The notes below the pieces were generated by a model. The model worked only from the letters and a program-made list of their open reading frames with translations, was not told where the DNA came from and did not search any database. Below are positions 1 to 12,400 of a stretch of DNA of 64,000 bases, piece after piece. Source of the stretch: Vanilla planifolia (lineage: Eukaryota; Streptophyta; Magnoliopsida; Asparagales; Orchidaceae). Within the stretch, counting starts at the first letter, position 1; every line of letters starts with the position of its first letter. The stretch is taken from contig CM043875.1 of NCBI GenBank assembly GCA_023846275.1, positions 5,778,626-5,842,625 on the forward strand, given 5' to 3'. The position numbers were made by a program, and so were the translations under genes.

Positions 1-1564
1 TAAGCCTTTTATAGTTTCCCAAGCACCATTAAGGTAAGGAGATGCTTGGTTACGAGGAGTTCTTAGGGTTTGGCTAAGTTTTAAGATTTTATCCTAGTTT
101 TTCATGATCTAGTCTAGGTTCAATTACACCAAAGTGTTTGTTCTCAACTTCTTTATCATGATTTCATGTGTGCATACATTTTTGCTCATTATACCATAGT
201 TTAAGTTGAAGTTTCAAGATTATCATGTCTAACAACAATTGTCTTAATAAGCATGGAATTCTTTAAAGCAAAATCTAAAGATTTCATCAAAAAAATATTT
301 TTCACATAACAAAATATCCTTACAAAATTAGAAATAAATAAAGCTTTCCTCTAAACAATTTTGGTTTATGGGATTTTTTAAAGAAAACTAATCAAGACCA
401 TCATTTAATTACAATATAGATTTGATTCTCAATTTTATGTAATTACATCATGGCTAAATCATCAATTGTAATAATTTAAAAGCATTCAAACCTTGGGTAA
501 GGTGATCATGCTATTTTAAATCCTTCCAAATTTCTTAAATTTACGTATATTGCATGCATCAACATTACATCTCAATAATATCAAGCATCTAAGAAAAAAA
601 ATCTATAATTAACCTTTCAAGTAAGGGGAAAAATTAAGGAATCATGACCTTAGAAATTCATCATGAATAGATTATTCAAGGGAAGTTTAAAGCATGCACT
701 TGATAATTCAATCAAGTCTTGATTTAGCCAAATTTTCTTCTTATCATAAAATTCATGAGAAGAAATTTTAACAATAAAAGCATGATGGTATACTCACATC
801 TCACATACAAATCTTAAATAATATAGCTAATTTATTTAGCCTAGATTTTATCTATATTTAAGTGCACAATCTTAATGTTCATACTATCTTTAATTTATGT
901 AGAGGACTACTTCAAAGAAAACTTCTTGCTTCCTTAAGATCTTCTTTTCCTTCTTTTTATTCACGACTTGCCTCATTATCTTGGTTCCTCTTGATTTTGG
1001 CTCTCCTTGCTCCTCCTCATAGGTAGGGTTTTTAAAACTCTAGCTAAAACCACATGTTAAAGCATATATACATGACTATAAAAGACTCTCACCAATGAAA
1101 TGCCACAAAGAAATGGCTAGGATGCATTCCCATTGCATCACATGTCTAGCCTTGAATCTTACTATAGTTAATAAGCATTTGCCTCTCTTGGTTTGATTAG
1201 TTATCAAATCCTTAATCAAGGAATATCTACTATAAATGGCTAAGGATTAATCCCAAGAAAGAGCATCAAACTTCTTATCAATTTCCTTAAAGAAACTATC
1301 CTAAATTCTTGATATGAGTGGTTACAAACCTTCCATAAATAGAGTGTTGCATGAAGAGTCATGGCTAAGGTTTATTCATTCAAATTTCTTTTACTAAATT
1401 TCGTGCATTCAAGGTAGCCTTCAAATTTTAACATTCTAATGCCATGTTATCACCTTATATTCCTAAATTTAAGAATTCCATGCAATTTCTCATGCCATCT
1501 CATGGTTGAGGATAAAAATAAGGTCATGTATGGCGAATATAAAAATCATATCACCTATCATATG
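1..1564. other. Intergenic AT-rich sequence, possible LTR-element debris
   Basis: No open reading frame here looks like a protein. The text is AT-rich. A pyrimidine-rich block near 930-1015 and a stretch near 1085-1150 have the look of plant gypsy LTR sequence, but no paired copy is visible in the window, so this is an impression only. Confidence 0.3.
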
Positions 1565-2144
1565 TGTCAAGCCCCCACCTACATCAAGTACCATTATATA
1601 ACAAAGTTATCATTAAAGTCGCGATATACAATATCTAAGCGAGGACAATAAACAAAACCCAATGTGGGGACCCGACGGTAAGACAAACACCAACTCCAAA
1701 ATCTAAAGTATATATATAAATGCATGTTTTTAAAAATTTAATCACACCAAAACTTTTCTCTCTCACACATCTCTTGAAAATGGCTTTTCTGTAGCAGCAT
1801 CATTCCTATCTCTCGGTGCAGTGGTTTCATGACTTGTGATGTAAGCACTAAATGAGATTTTTACACATCTTAGTAGATAAATCACAACAACTAACCAAGT
1901 ATGAAAATGAGATATCAAAATACCATGAGTAGTGAAGATCAATCATATGTATAAATCATATACATAAAATAACAATCACACAAGATGTCATATATATAAG
2001 ATAATGCCAAATGAAAACCATAAAGAAATGTCTGTTCCTTATATAGTGTGTTATTACCGGGCCCAATTCCCTTTGACGCATTATCCTCTGGATCCAATCA
2101 TCATCAATAAATGACCTCCAGCCAGCATCCAACTAAACACATTA

Positions 2145-2345
2145 TACTAGGCAGATATCTGATCTGAAGATCGAGATCCTGCAACACATGCTGAGCCTAG
2201 TGCCACCAAGTAGGTATGGTATCATACCCTATAACACATGCTGAGCCTAGTGTAAATTATCATGGAGTCATAGCACATAACATATAACACTAGGCAAATA
2301 TCTGATCCAAAGATTGATACCCTACAACACATGCTGAGCCTAATG
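2145..2345 (+). repeat. Imperfect direct repeat with CTAGGC/GCCTAG ends
   Basis: The phrase ACACATGCTGAGCCTA occurs three times (near 2183, 2232 and 2325). A longer unit starting CTAGGC, carrying ATATCTGAT and ending GCCTA, occurs twice about 141 bases apart (near 2147 and 2288). Each long unit is bounded by short inverted ends. It lies inside the LTR-like block. Confidence 0.75.
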
Positions 2346-2863
2346 GTGAGGATAATGTTATCTGGGAATCCATTTTTTTACTACCATTTCCAATCATAAT
2401 TCCAACAATTATGTCATATCAAAAGACATTTCTTTTCATATTGTTTCTTTCTTTTTATTTCATTATCATACCATGTTATTTCTTCCTTTTCAGTTTTCTT
2501 GCAAATGCATAGTAATCCATATCATAGTGTTTCTTCCTTTTTATGCCATAAACAACATATGCGACAATCAAAATACTATAACAGTAAGAAAAGAATATAA
2601 AAACATGTAATATTGTGCTACATCACAGGGTTAGAAATTTATCTACATGGATTTGTTGTACAATTTGTATTGCCCACTTCTTATTCTTCTTGATGTCCTA
2701 CAAGCCCATAATGCAAATATAATCAAGTTAAAATATACTTATTAGCTAAAAGTTGCTTTTCTAAAAATTGTTCCCAAATAGTTAAAAATTCTGCTTTCTA
2801 AAAACTTCCCCAAACAGCTTTCCAAAACTGCTTTCAGCTATATTTATTTTATTATTTTTTTTT

Positions 2864-2883
2864 TCTCTCTCTCTCTCTCTCTC
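2864..2883 (+). repeat. (CT)n microsatellite
   Basis: About nine to ten CT dinucleotides follow a run of T, forming a polypyrimidine tract at the start of the GC-richer part of the LTR-like block. Confidence 0.9.
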
Positions 2884-3716
2884 CTGTACGTCCGGGGAAA
2901 CCAAACCCTTTCGCCGGTGCTGAATCGGTCGAATCTAGCTCAGCTTCCGCCCTCTCGGTCTTCGCCGCTCACCGGAAAGCTTTACACAACCCCGACAATA
3001 AAGAAATTATTTCTTACCTTACGGAAATCTTTGCCGGCCATCACCGTCACATATCGGAATTCACGAAAATCCTCGCCAGCCATTATTGTAGCGTGCCGGA
3101 ACCTTGCTGAGCACGGCGGCAGTCGTTGGAAATCTCGCCCTCGCACTTCGACAACCTCCCCGCAGTCGGTGTTCGCAACTGTGCTTTTCAAACGCACCCG
3201 GGTTTTGGCTTTTATAACAGCGGTCGAAACCGATATGCCCTCGGTTCGTGAACCACATTTCGCATATCACTCCTTCCAAATTTTCTATTTGCACATATAT
3301 CCTCTGCTCGGGGAAATAAACCTGCGTCGAAATTCCTAAAATTGCATATATACCCATCACAGCCAACAACTTTAAAATTACAAATATACCTTCTACCAAA
3401 ATGAATTTGAACTATGCCGACATTTACAAAATTACAAATATATCCTCAATATTACAAATATATCCAAATCTTTAAAAATTCATAATTTATTCCTTAGAAC
3501 TCCAAAAATTACAAACTAAACACCATTAGACTCGTCTCAAAGAGCTCTTTCAACAAAAAAATAAAATAAAGAAAAAAGTAAGGCTATTATGATATGCATA
3601 ACAAGTAATACATGCTAACTCAAATTAAAATATATTATTCACCAAATTAAGAATGAAAGGAATCACTTAGGTCAACTAAGATTCCATCTAAGCTTGCCAA
3701 AATTAGGGATGTAACA

Positions 3717-4752
3717 TTCTCATTCTAATTTAGCTCTAAATCAAGGCTTTAATGTATTTTAAAAAATTTGGCCTCCATCACTAGACTATCTATTGTATTA
3801 GAAACACTTTTTTGATGGTTCATTAGGATCCATTTCCAAATAATGTGTTAGACAGCAAATCAACCACTTTTATGTTTATATTGTTTAAGTATTTCTCAAA
3901 ATTTCAATTTTTTAACAAATTAACCTCCAAATTTATTGATAAATTTGTAATTGATTTTCATATTTTTTTTGGCATTGTTTAGTATTTTAATAATTAAATC
4001 TAAGGATCTTTATAGTAACTAATTTTTATTTTCTTTTCAAATTGTTTGAACCTAAATTTTTTTTATTATGACACTTATTTATGTTGAGAAATTTTTATAT
4101 CAAACTTTTTAAAGACTCTACGTTTTAATCTATTTTCATAAATTTTTTAATCTATTTAATATTTTCAATACTTCTTTAAATATCACAGGGATTTATAACT
4201 TAATTGAATATTTAAAGCTTTGATATTTTTTCATAGCTTAGATAACTCTAACTTCTAGCAATTTGGTATCGTTGAGTTTCTAATAATTTATAATCTATTT
4301 TTATATCTCGTCTCTATACTTTTAGGTGATGTACTTCCTTTTTGATAATGTATAATATCCTTCAAAAATAATTTCTTAAAAGTTTATGATCACCATAAAA
4401 ATTTTTAATGAATATATTACTTACTTTTGAGGATAATTAAGATTTTTTTTCCTCCATAAGATCTTCAAATAACCATGATATTATAATTTTTCTTTAATTT
4501 AAGAACATGATAAATTATAAATCATAATAATAATTATTAAATAATGTTTCCTATTATTGGCATATTGTAATTATCCTGGTTAAGAGAAAGTTGGGTCCAA
4601 CTAAACAAGATTATATAAAAACTTATAATAAATTACATATTACATCTTTATAACATGTCACTTTCGTTTTGATATTATAATCAAGTTATTTTTTATTTGA
4701 TTTATATGAAGTATGATTTAATTTTTTGACATATTATATTGACATGAATATC

Positions 4753-4827
<75 letters not shown>

Positions 4828-6308
4828 CTTCTTTATATATTATATTGACATGATTGTTTTAATGATATTTTGTATATATCCAATTTTTTGTGTATTATGT
4901 TGATTTAAATAATTGATGGTTTTACCCATGATAAAACTTATATTGATACATTTTATACTAAATAATAAACTAAATATTAGATACAATGATTTTTTACTCA
5001 ATATTAGTATTATTGTTATAGTGACCTATTGAATCTATGGTAGGATCACTTTCTATTATTAATATTTTTCAACTGCACATACTAAGGGCATCCTTAGATA
5101 CCAAGAGTATAAGTAATGAATACGTAAAATAGAAGTATGTGTGTGCTAATATGTAATTATAAGCTCTCTATCTTATTATTAAAAATGATTATTTAGTATT
5201 TGTTTATATTCAATGATATCAAACAATTAACAATAGGTACCAAGCCTTGGTAATTTAAGGAAAAAAAGAAATGCAAAAAATTGGGGTCATTACATTAATG
5301 TTCATATAATGTTATTATATATAAGTTGCGTGAGAACATAAGATTGAGAAGTAAAATGATTTATACGTGATGGCTAAGAAATATTAAAAGATAGTCGAAA
5401 TGAAAAATTACTTAAATTAAAAGAATGAATAAATTGGAATATGAAAGAAAATTAAAATGACAATTGAGCAAATATGAGAAAGAAAAAGAATCTTGCAGCA
5501 CTCAATATCAATAAGGACAAAGGGTATTTTTAGGTGAAATTTTCACTAATAATAGTGATTCTTAATAATTTTTTAGATGAAATAATATATGCATGAATCA
5601 TACTTGAAAAAAGTATAAAACATAAAAGAAAAAGAAATATAATTTTATATTATAAGTTGTTCACCTAAGCTAAACTAAAACTCAAAAATTTTGTTTATCA
5701 TAATTAAGATAATGATAATCATTATGATGAGTATGATTTCAACCCCGGTGTATCGAATGTTTTTTTTTGTCAAGAATGATGGTAATTATCATGACAAGGG
5801 TGATTCTTACTTAAAATGAGTATTGGATGATGGTGTCTTCTCTCTTGAATCACTTTATTGATGATTACTATGATAATGTCTGATTAACTCTTACTCCTAA
5901 ACAAAGTCAAGAGTAATAATGTTAATCATATGAGAATGTGACTCATATTTTTTTTATGCCTTTATGCTGTTTTAAATAAGAATGATGATGCTTATATGAT
6001 AAAAGTATTTCTATAATAAAATTTTTGCTAATTATACATAATACGATATTAGATAGCACATTAAAATGTTAAAATTTTTGTGATTTGAGGCTTAAAAAAT
6101 AAGAAATTATAGTGGTATAAGAATACTTATTTTTTTTTATTATTCAAACACTTTATAAAACATACTATTAAACAAATATGTTTGTAATTAGTTAATAATG
6201 ACATGTTTTTATCACCTTTTTCATTAATTAGCTCAATATCTAACATCTAACGAGAGCTTACTAAACCCGGTCACATTACTTTGATCAGGAAGCTGCAGAA
6301 GCTGCACG
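3717..6308. other. Intergenic AT-rich sequence upstream of the carrier gene
   Basis: Very AT-rich, with no coding frame of note. It holds the long TA microsatellite at 4755-4826. The 5' leader of the carrier gene must lie at the right end, but no convincing TATA box or start site can be chosen. Confidence 0.5.
4755..4826 (+). repeat. (TA)36 microsatellite
   Basis: An uninterrupted run of TA dinucleotides 72 bases long. It can form a hairpin on either strand and is likely length-polymorphic. Confidence 0.97.
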
Positions 6309-6425
6309 ATGAGGGGGCCGTCGGAAGACCACGTCATTGCCGGTCACGCCGCCGCTGCCTCAGCTGCCGTAGTTCTATCATCTTCGCTCACCCATCCACT
6401 CGATACCCTCAAAACCCTTCTACAG
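6309..6425 (+). CDS. Carrier gene exon 1 (residues 1-39)
   Basis: Starts at ATG and ends CTACAG before GTACAA. It encodes transmembrane helix 1 and the first carrier motif, PLDTLK. Reading on past the donor leaves the conserved sequence. Confidence 0.92.
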
Positions 6426-9400
6426 GTACAAATACGTCCAATGACCCCCTTCCCCTCGTTCAACCTGAACGATTTTATGGTCGCTTCATACAGTAGCAGG
6501 TTGCTGCAGGGTCTAATCGTAAAGCGGGTTTTGTCGAGGTGGTCGATAGGCTGAGATCGATTTCAGGTTTTTCAGGTATCCCAAATTAGAGAAAATCTCG
6601 GAATTTATAAGTTTCTAGCTGTTTTTCTTGTCAATTCTCAATTGTTTCGTTGAGATTGTGCCTTGTTGTCGTTTTTATTTCTGTCGGCATTTCCTCCGTT
6701 AGTCAGGTAACGAAAAGGTTGAGTCTATGAAGTAGTGCGAACTGCATTGAGCTACCTTTTGTAGATTCTATGCATGCTTGTGTAGAGCATTGCTGTTTGA
6801 TAGTTTCAAAACTTTTTATTCTTATAAGCGTACCAAATTCTACATTGGTCTTTTTTCCTTGCTAGATTTTTATATTGTCATTGTTATGCTCCTATCAGGC
6901 TGTTTTCGATTGTTATTGGTGTTAAATAAATGGGTTTGGTTAAACCCAATACCCATGTTAGTGGGTTAAGGGAAACATCCTGTTTAGTTGCTTAAATAAG
7001 TTAAACTTAGAGTAGTTTATGTTTGTCAAGTGAATTAGTTCACCAAGGTTAAAATTGGATGGTGATGACAGTTGGTTTAACCAACATCAACATCAATCAA
7101 TTGCCCCTTGATTTTTCCTTAACATGGGGGGTGTGGGGTTTGCCAACCCGGGGGTTGGTGGGGTGAACGATTGGCCCTTCGTTTAGCTAATATGGATATA
7201 TGCATTATATAAAAAGGTTTTTTGTCAGTTTTAACCTAATCTAGCTCACCTTATATTCCTACACGTGGGTTCTTGTTTTTGTTTTGAGAAATCTGTTAAT
7301 CAATATTAATTCAACAAAAGTTGGCATGCTATCCTGATATGGAATTTCTTGTGAAGTTTATAAAAAAAAATTAAGCATATTCAATGTGATTGATACATCT
7401 CCGTAAAAAAGAGACATCAAGCTTGAGAACATATAAGAACAACCATAAACATAAGTTGAAGTTTCTTGATATGTAGTCAATTATCATACTTTTATCAAAA
7501 CATTTTCAGTAACAAATGCTAAATTTCATTAATATTGGATATTTGAGAAACTAGAAAGCATGACAAACTAATTGAATTGCAAATTTATGCTATGTTCCTT
7601 GTATGGTTTCAAGATGTATAATAACACATGCAAATGAGTGATAAAAATATTATAAAGTAGTTGTTTGAGCTTTGAGGCATGTTAATGAGGTTTTTGGGAA
7701 GATGAGGAATAGTAATGGTTTATTGGAGTTTATTGAAATTGAGCGACTGAGAATTAGAATGAGAGTAATGAGCAAGAGAAAAGAGAGTGAGATTGATTGA
7801 GAGAGCACAATAGAAAATACTATAGAGGAAAAGTAAGATCAGAGTTTTTTTTTGGTGAAAACCCTTTTAGGAAGGAGAAACCCATAGTGCCAAGATCCAT
7901 AATAGAAGCCTCATGAGTGATGTTTATAGAAAGACCTTATAGAGAGTAAATCTTGAGTTCTATACAAAAGGGGCAAAGACGTAGAATTACAGAGAGGAGA
8001 CAATGGATGTCTTTGAGATGTTCATAGTTACATTACATGGTTGTTCTTTAAGGCTTCATGGAGAAGGTTTTTCATTGTCTTGATTTTTTGTTGAGGGACC
8101 TTATACTCATAACTCTTTTTTGTTTAGTGCAAACATGCTTTAGTGATTAGTGGGACGTGTAGACGTTCGAATAGATACTTGGATATGAACCATGATAACA
8201 ATTATTTTGACGATGTCTTTATTGGTAATAGGGTGAATCTCTCAATGTTCGTGATCATTGCTTCAACTACCTTTGGAGGAGTATATCATTGATTTGACAT
8301 TTCGTGTGAGTTTGATAGTAATTTTGCAATGTTGACTTTCGATGAGGGAAGGAGCTATATAAGAGGGCATCTCAACGTTATGAGTTGTTGATTTAGTCTT
8401 CATGTTTTATGGTGGCGAGTAAGTACCTCAAGAGGCCATTTATCATGTTGTCCTCTACTTCATGTTTTGTCGATGTATTTTATCATGCAATCAAGGACTA
8501 ATCAAGATTAGAGAGATAATTTGACTTTAACGTGAGCAAAGAGTGATACATTTTAGTCAACTAAAATAACACAAAGCATGGAAGTATTAAACTTAAACAA
8601 GAGGATTAATTATGTTTTTTTTATTCTTCCATAGGTAGAAAAAGGTTTGACAATGTTGGATGAATAAAGATGGTAACCTTCTTGATATTGCAAGGATAGA
8701 GAAGCATCAATAAGGATATTGAATGGAGCTTTGCGATATGCTGAAATCCTAATAAGAGAATAAAAACTTTTCAACAGGTTGATTCTACAAAAGAAAACTA
8801 GCCCGTTCAAGTAAAAAGGGCCTTTATATTCATGCCATGTAAGGAAAATCTTATTTGATAGCATACACAAAGGAAATTTTCATTATATATATATATATTT
8901 TCACTTATATATTTATAAAATCTAATGTCAATCAAAACTTGCCAATAAAATGTTAAACACTTCATACAAGAATGAAAAAATTGTTCAAGTTGGTTGTTGA
9001 AGTCAAACTTGACACACAATAGTTTGGTAAAATGTAACATATGGGAACATAAGACAAGATTTACCATACTTTTCAACAAATTTGTGGCACAAAATAAATT
9101 TGATAACATGGTATAGGATGGCATAAGGTACATTGTTCGACGTACCATGAGATGTTAATAACTTGACATACATTGGGCATGAAATAGTTGCATTGCCTTG
9201 TCTTGCTCAGTAGGATGTTTTAGTTTGTTGAGTTATCTAACTAATATGGAAGCTAATATTTGTATAGTTAGACACATTATTATCTCAAAGGAATGAAATT
9301 CATGTAAATAGCAACAAAAAGTTTGATTTCACTTGTCTTTGGCTTCATAGTTCGGCCCTTTTCTTTTTGAAAGTTGGAAATTCATCACTCCTAAATCATC

Positions 9401-12400
9401 TCCAAAAAGAATAGATTATTGATACCTTTTATATAGATAAGAATGTTAAAACAAAAGCGATATTTTTGTTTTAACAAAGCCAAGGTATGAAAGACATGAC
9501 TTGGGTTAAATAATTTATGCCACAAAACTAGATTCAAGCTTAGCTTTAGCATTTTCTTTTTTACTTCCCTTGCTAAGCCCATTAACCCAACAAAACTATA
9601 CCCATTGTAGCCCATGGGACAAGATTTACCCCAACTTCCTTAAACACATTCCAAACATAGCTTTAAGGTGTCTAATGCCTGAGACACAATGATATCAATT
9701 TGATGTTATAGTATTCATTGTTTTTATAAAAATTAATTGGCAAAGTAATTTGAGATTTTGGTTCATCTTATCTAAGAGCTCTAGACTTGAAGTTGCTAGC
9801 ACCTTAGTATTTATGGATTTCATTTGTCTTTGTTGGAATATAAGTATGTTAAACAAATCTAGATATTTATATTTTAGTAATGCATATTTACTTGATAATT
9901 TCTTTTTAACTTATTGATACGATAATATGTTCTATTTTTTGTTTTGTTTCTCATGGATTGTTCAGTCATGCTTTGGTAGTGCCAATAAACTTCTATTGCA
10001 TATTTAATTCATATAATCTGACACTAATTAGTCCATTAATTATTAGGTCTTTACAATGGTCTTTGGTGGTCAACATTGGCCAAGTTTTTAGGAATAGGAG
10101 CACGCTTTGGAACTTATGAAATTTTGTCAGCTTTTTATACAGGTATAGTGAATCCATTTGCATTAGCTATGTTTTCTTTAAAATCAGTTAGCCCTTTGTG
10201 GCCCTTTTATGCATGTTTGTTGTTTTGCTCAATATTGATGTCACATTTCAATATTTTCTCCTTTATGCGAGAATACTTGGCTATGCAGCTTTTATATAAA
10301 AAGGTAAGTGGAAGTTTTGTATTTCATTCTTCAATCTAAAAATGTTCATCCCTATTAGGCAACTTCAGTTGTACTTCTAGGAAGTGCTAAAGCTCAAAGG
10401 CAAAGAGTAGATTTATGTTAGCAACATTTTAATATCTTTCTCTCTGTATTTATTTTCATTTTAGAGTGAAATAGTTTCTTTTTTATTCCATATTATTTCT
10501 ATTGTAAGGGATTTGACTCCAACTGTGGCTAATCTTATCAAGCATAACTAGGTCCATTTATGAATAGTTATTATTTCTTTTTTAGAGATCCTATTGTCAA
10601 CTTTCTTATTAATGGATTTACTGATATTGTGCTATAACTTGGATGTAATGTGTTTATCCAAGATTGGAAAATTATTTTTTTCTCCCATAAATTGCATGCT
10701 ATTAGAGCTAGTGTTGTATATCTAAATGTAGAAGGATTGAGAAAGCTCAGTCATTGTTGGACGTCACCTTGGTTCACGTTAGAGCCATCAATAACTTCTC
10801 TTTCATCGTCATTGGCCCTAAATTGAGTGGCCAAAATTATTTGTAGTGGTTCTGGTAAGTTGATCTTCATTTTTGGAAGTGAAAGAAGTGAAGAGATGAT
10901 TATCTCATGAGTAGAGTAACACAATTGCAGAAAGAGGATCAACTATATAGATCATGGAAAAAGAGAATATGTTCCAATTGTTCAACATAGTGTGCATTCT
11001 CAATGATCAAAGACAAGACAATCTTATTGTTGCACAATATTCAACACTCTCAATTGTCATTGGCAAAAGTTGGACATGCTTGAAGAGCATAGATGGAAAT
11101 GCCCAAAAGATGATTTGGACTATAAGAATATTTGCTAAACAAAATCACATTCAAATTTCTTGATTAGTTTAAATAAATTTTTGGATGATGATAATGGAAG
11201 AATTTTATCAAAAAAATCCACAAGTCTTCAAGAAGCCTTTTGCTAAAGTGAGATTGGATTAGAGATGAAAGAAAGTTGTGTTGATAACTTAAAATGCAAC
11301 CATTTTAAGGGAACGTGGGAAACTAGAGAATGGAAATCTTTGTATAAGAAAAAAAACCTTTAAGAAAGTTCTAATTAGAGAAGGAATATTGGTAAAAGCA
11401 TAGAGCCCATAGTTCAAGATGCCAATAATATAAGTGCATCTTTCTTTCCTGTATAGTTCCTTGCTCTCATATCAAACTCATATATATTTTTACCACTAAT
11501 AAATTAGTAAAGCTCATTTTATTTTCCATTGATAGTAGTTTTTTGTCCAACAATCAAAATAATGAGACCAATTGAAATTAGTAAAAGAATAAGCACTTGC
11601 ATGGGAGCCCTTTATAGGGTGACTTTTGATGTATTCTTGGCTCCATGCTCATTCTAATCCTAATCTTATTGTGGTGATTCAACTACTATTGTGTGAGGTG
11701 AAGGGCAGGGAGAGGTGAGAGTTTGAATATTTGGATCTTTCAAATCTAATAGTAGTCGCATCTTTCTTTTCTTTTTCTTCAGGTACTTTGCTCCTCCCCA
11801 AAAAGGAGACTTGCTATTTCTTATTTTGCAAGGAAGATAAAAATTGCCAATTGGGTTGATCTAACCAAGAAATGCCTGGGAGTTTGTAGGAACCCTTTCT
11901 TTGGATTTCCAATTAGTCAACATTAGTCTTGAAATGACTAAGGGGCTCGAGGCACAACTATAAGAATCAACTTCCCTTATGCACTTCTAAGCATAGTTAT
12001 TCCCATTCTTTGGATGTATTTAATGTTAGAATTGGTGAGTAACAAGTACTACAAGGGGGGGGGGTCTGAATTGTAGTATTTAATAAAAAAATCAAGCAAG
12101 TTATGACAAAACTTTATAAATTTCTTTTGCAAAGATTGGAGAACAAATGTTGCAAAGCTCAACTAAATAGAATAAAAATAGTGAAACAAACAAATAAAGA
12201 ATGCACAATGGTGTTTAGTTGATTCAACTTAACCTGTGTTTATATTTACCTTTAATCAACCTGATTGGATTTCTACTAAATCATTCTCTTTCATCACTAT
12301 ATATAGGGGTAAACCAAATACAATAATGGTGCTTAGAGGAGATACCAATATAATACAACTTTTTCAACTAAACAAATGAGTAACGCTCTTACACTACAAC

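Larger units (their letters stand above)
1565..3716. mobile_element. Candidate LTR block (solo or truncated LTR retroelement)
   Basis: The block begins TGTCAAGCCCCCACC and ends GGGATGTAACA, both typical plant LTR ends with TG...CA termini. It contains a CT tract, a GC-richer zone at 2885-3250 and an internal repeated unit. The longest reading frames (2917-3339 and its antisense shadows) have biased composition and no recognisable domain. The five bases on each side (1560-1564 and 3717-3721) do not match, so no target-site duplication supports a clean solo LTR. Orientation is undecided. Confidence 0.4.

Noticed and set aside
2917..3399. Overlapping open frames on both strands (140 aa + and 112 aa minus)
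   Set aside because: They lie in a GC-richer part of an LTR-like block, overlap each other antisense, have biased composition and show no domain.
6281..6496. Alternative frame over carrier exon 1 starting 28 bases upstream
   Set aside because: It starts at TTG, not ATG, and is out of the carrier frame. The conserved sequence starts at ATG 6309.
6426..6554. Continuation of the exon 1 frame past 6425
   Set aside because: Carrier homology stops at the GTACAA donor and resumes in another frame at 6500, so this stretch is intron plus out-of-frame exon 2.
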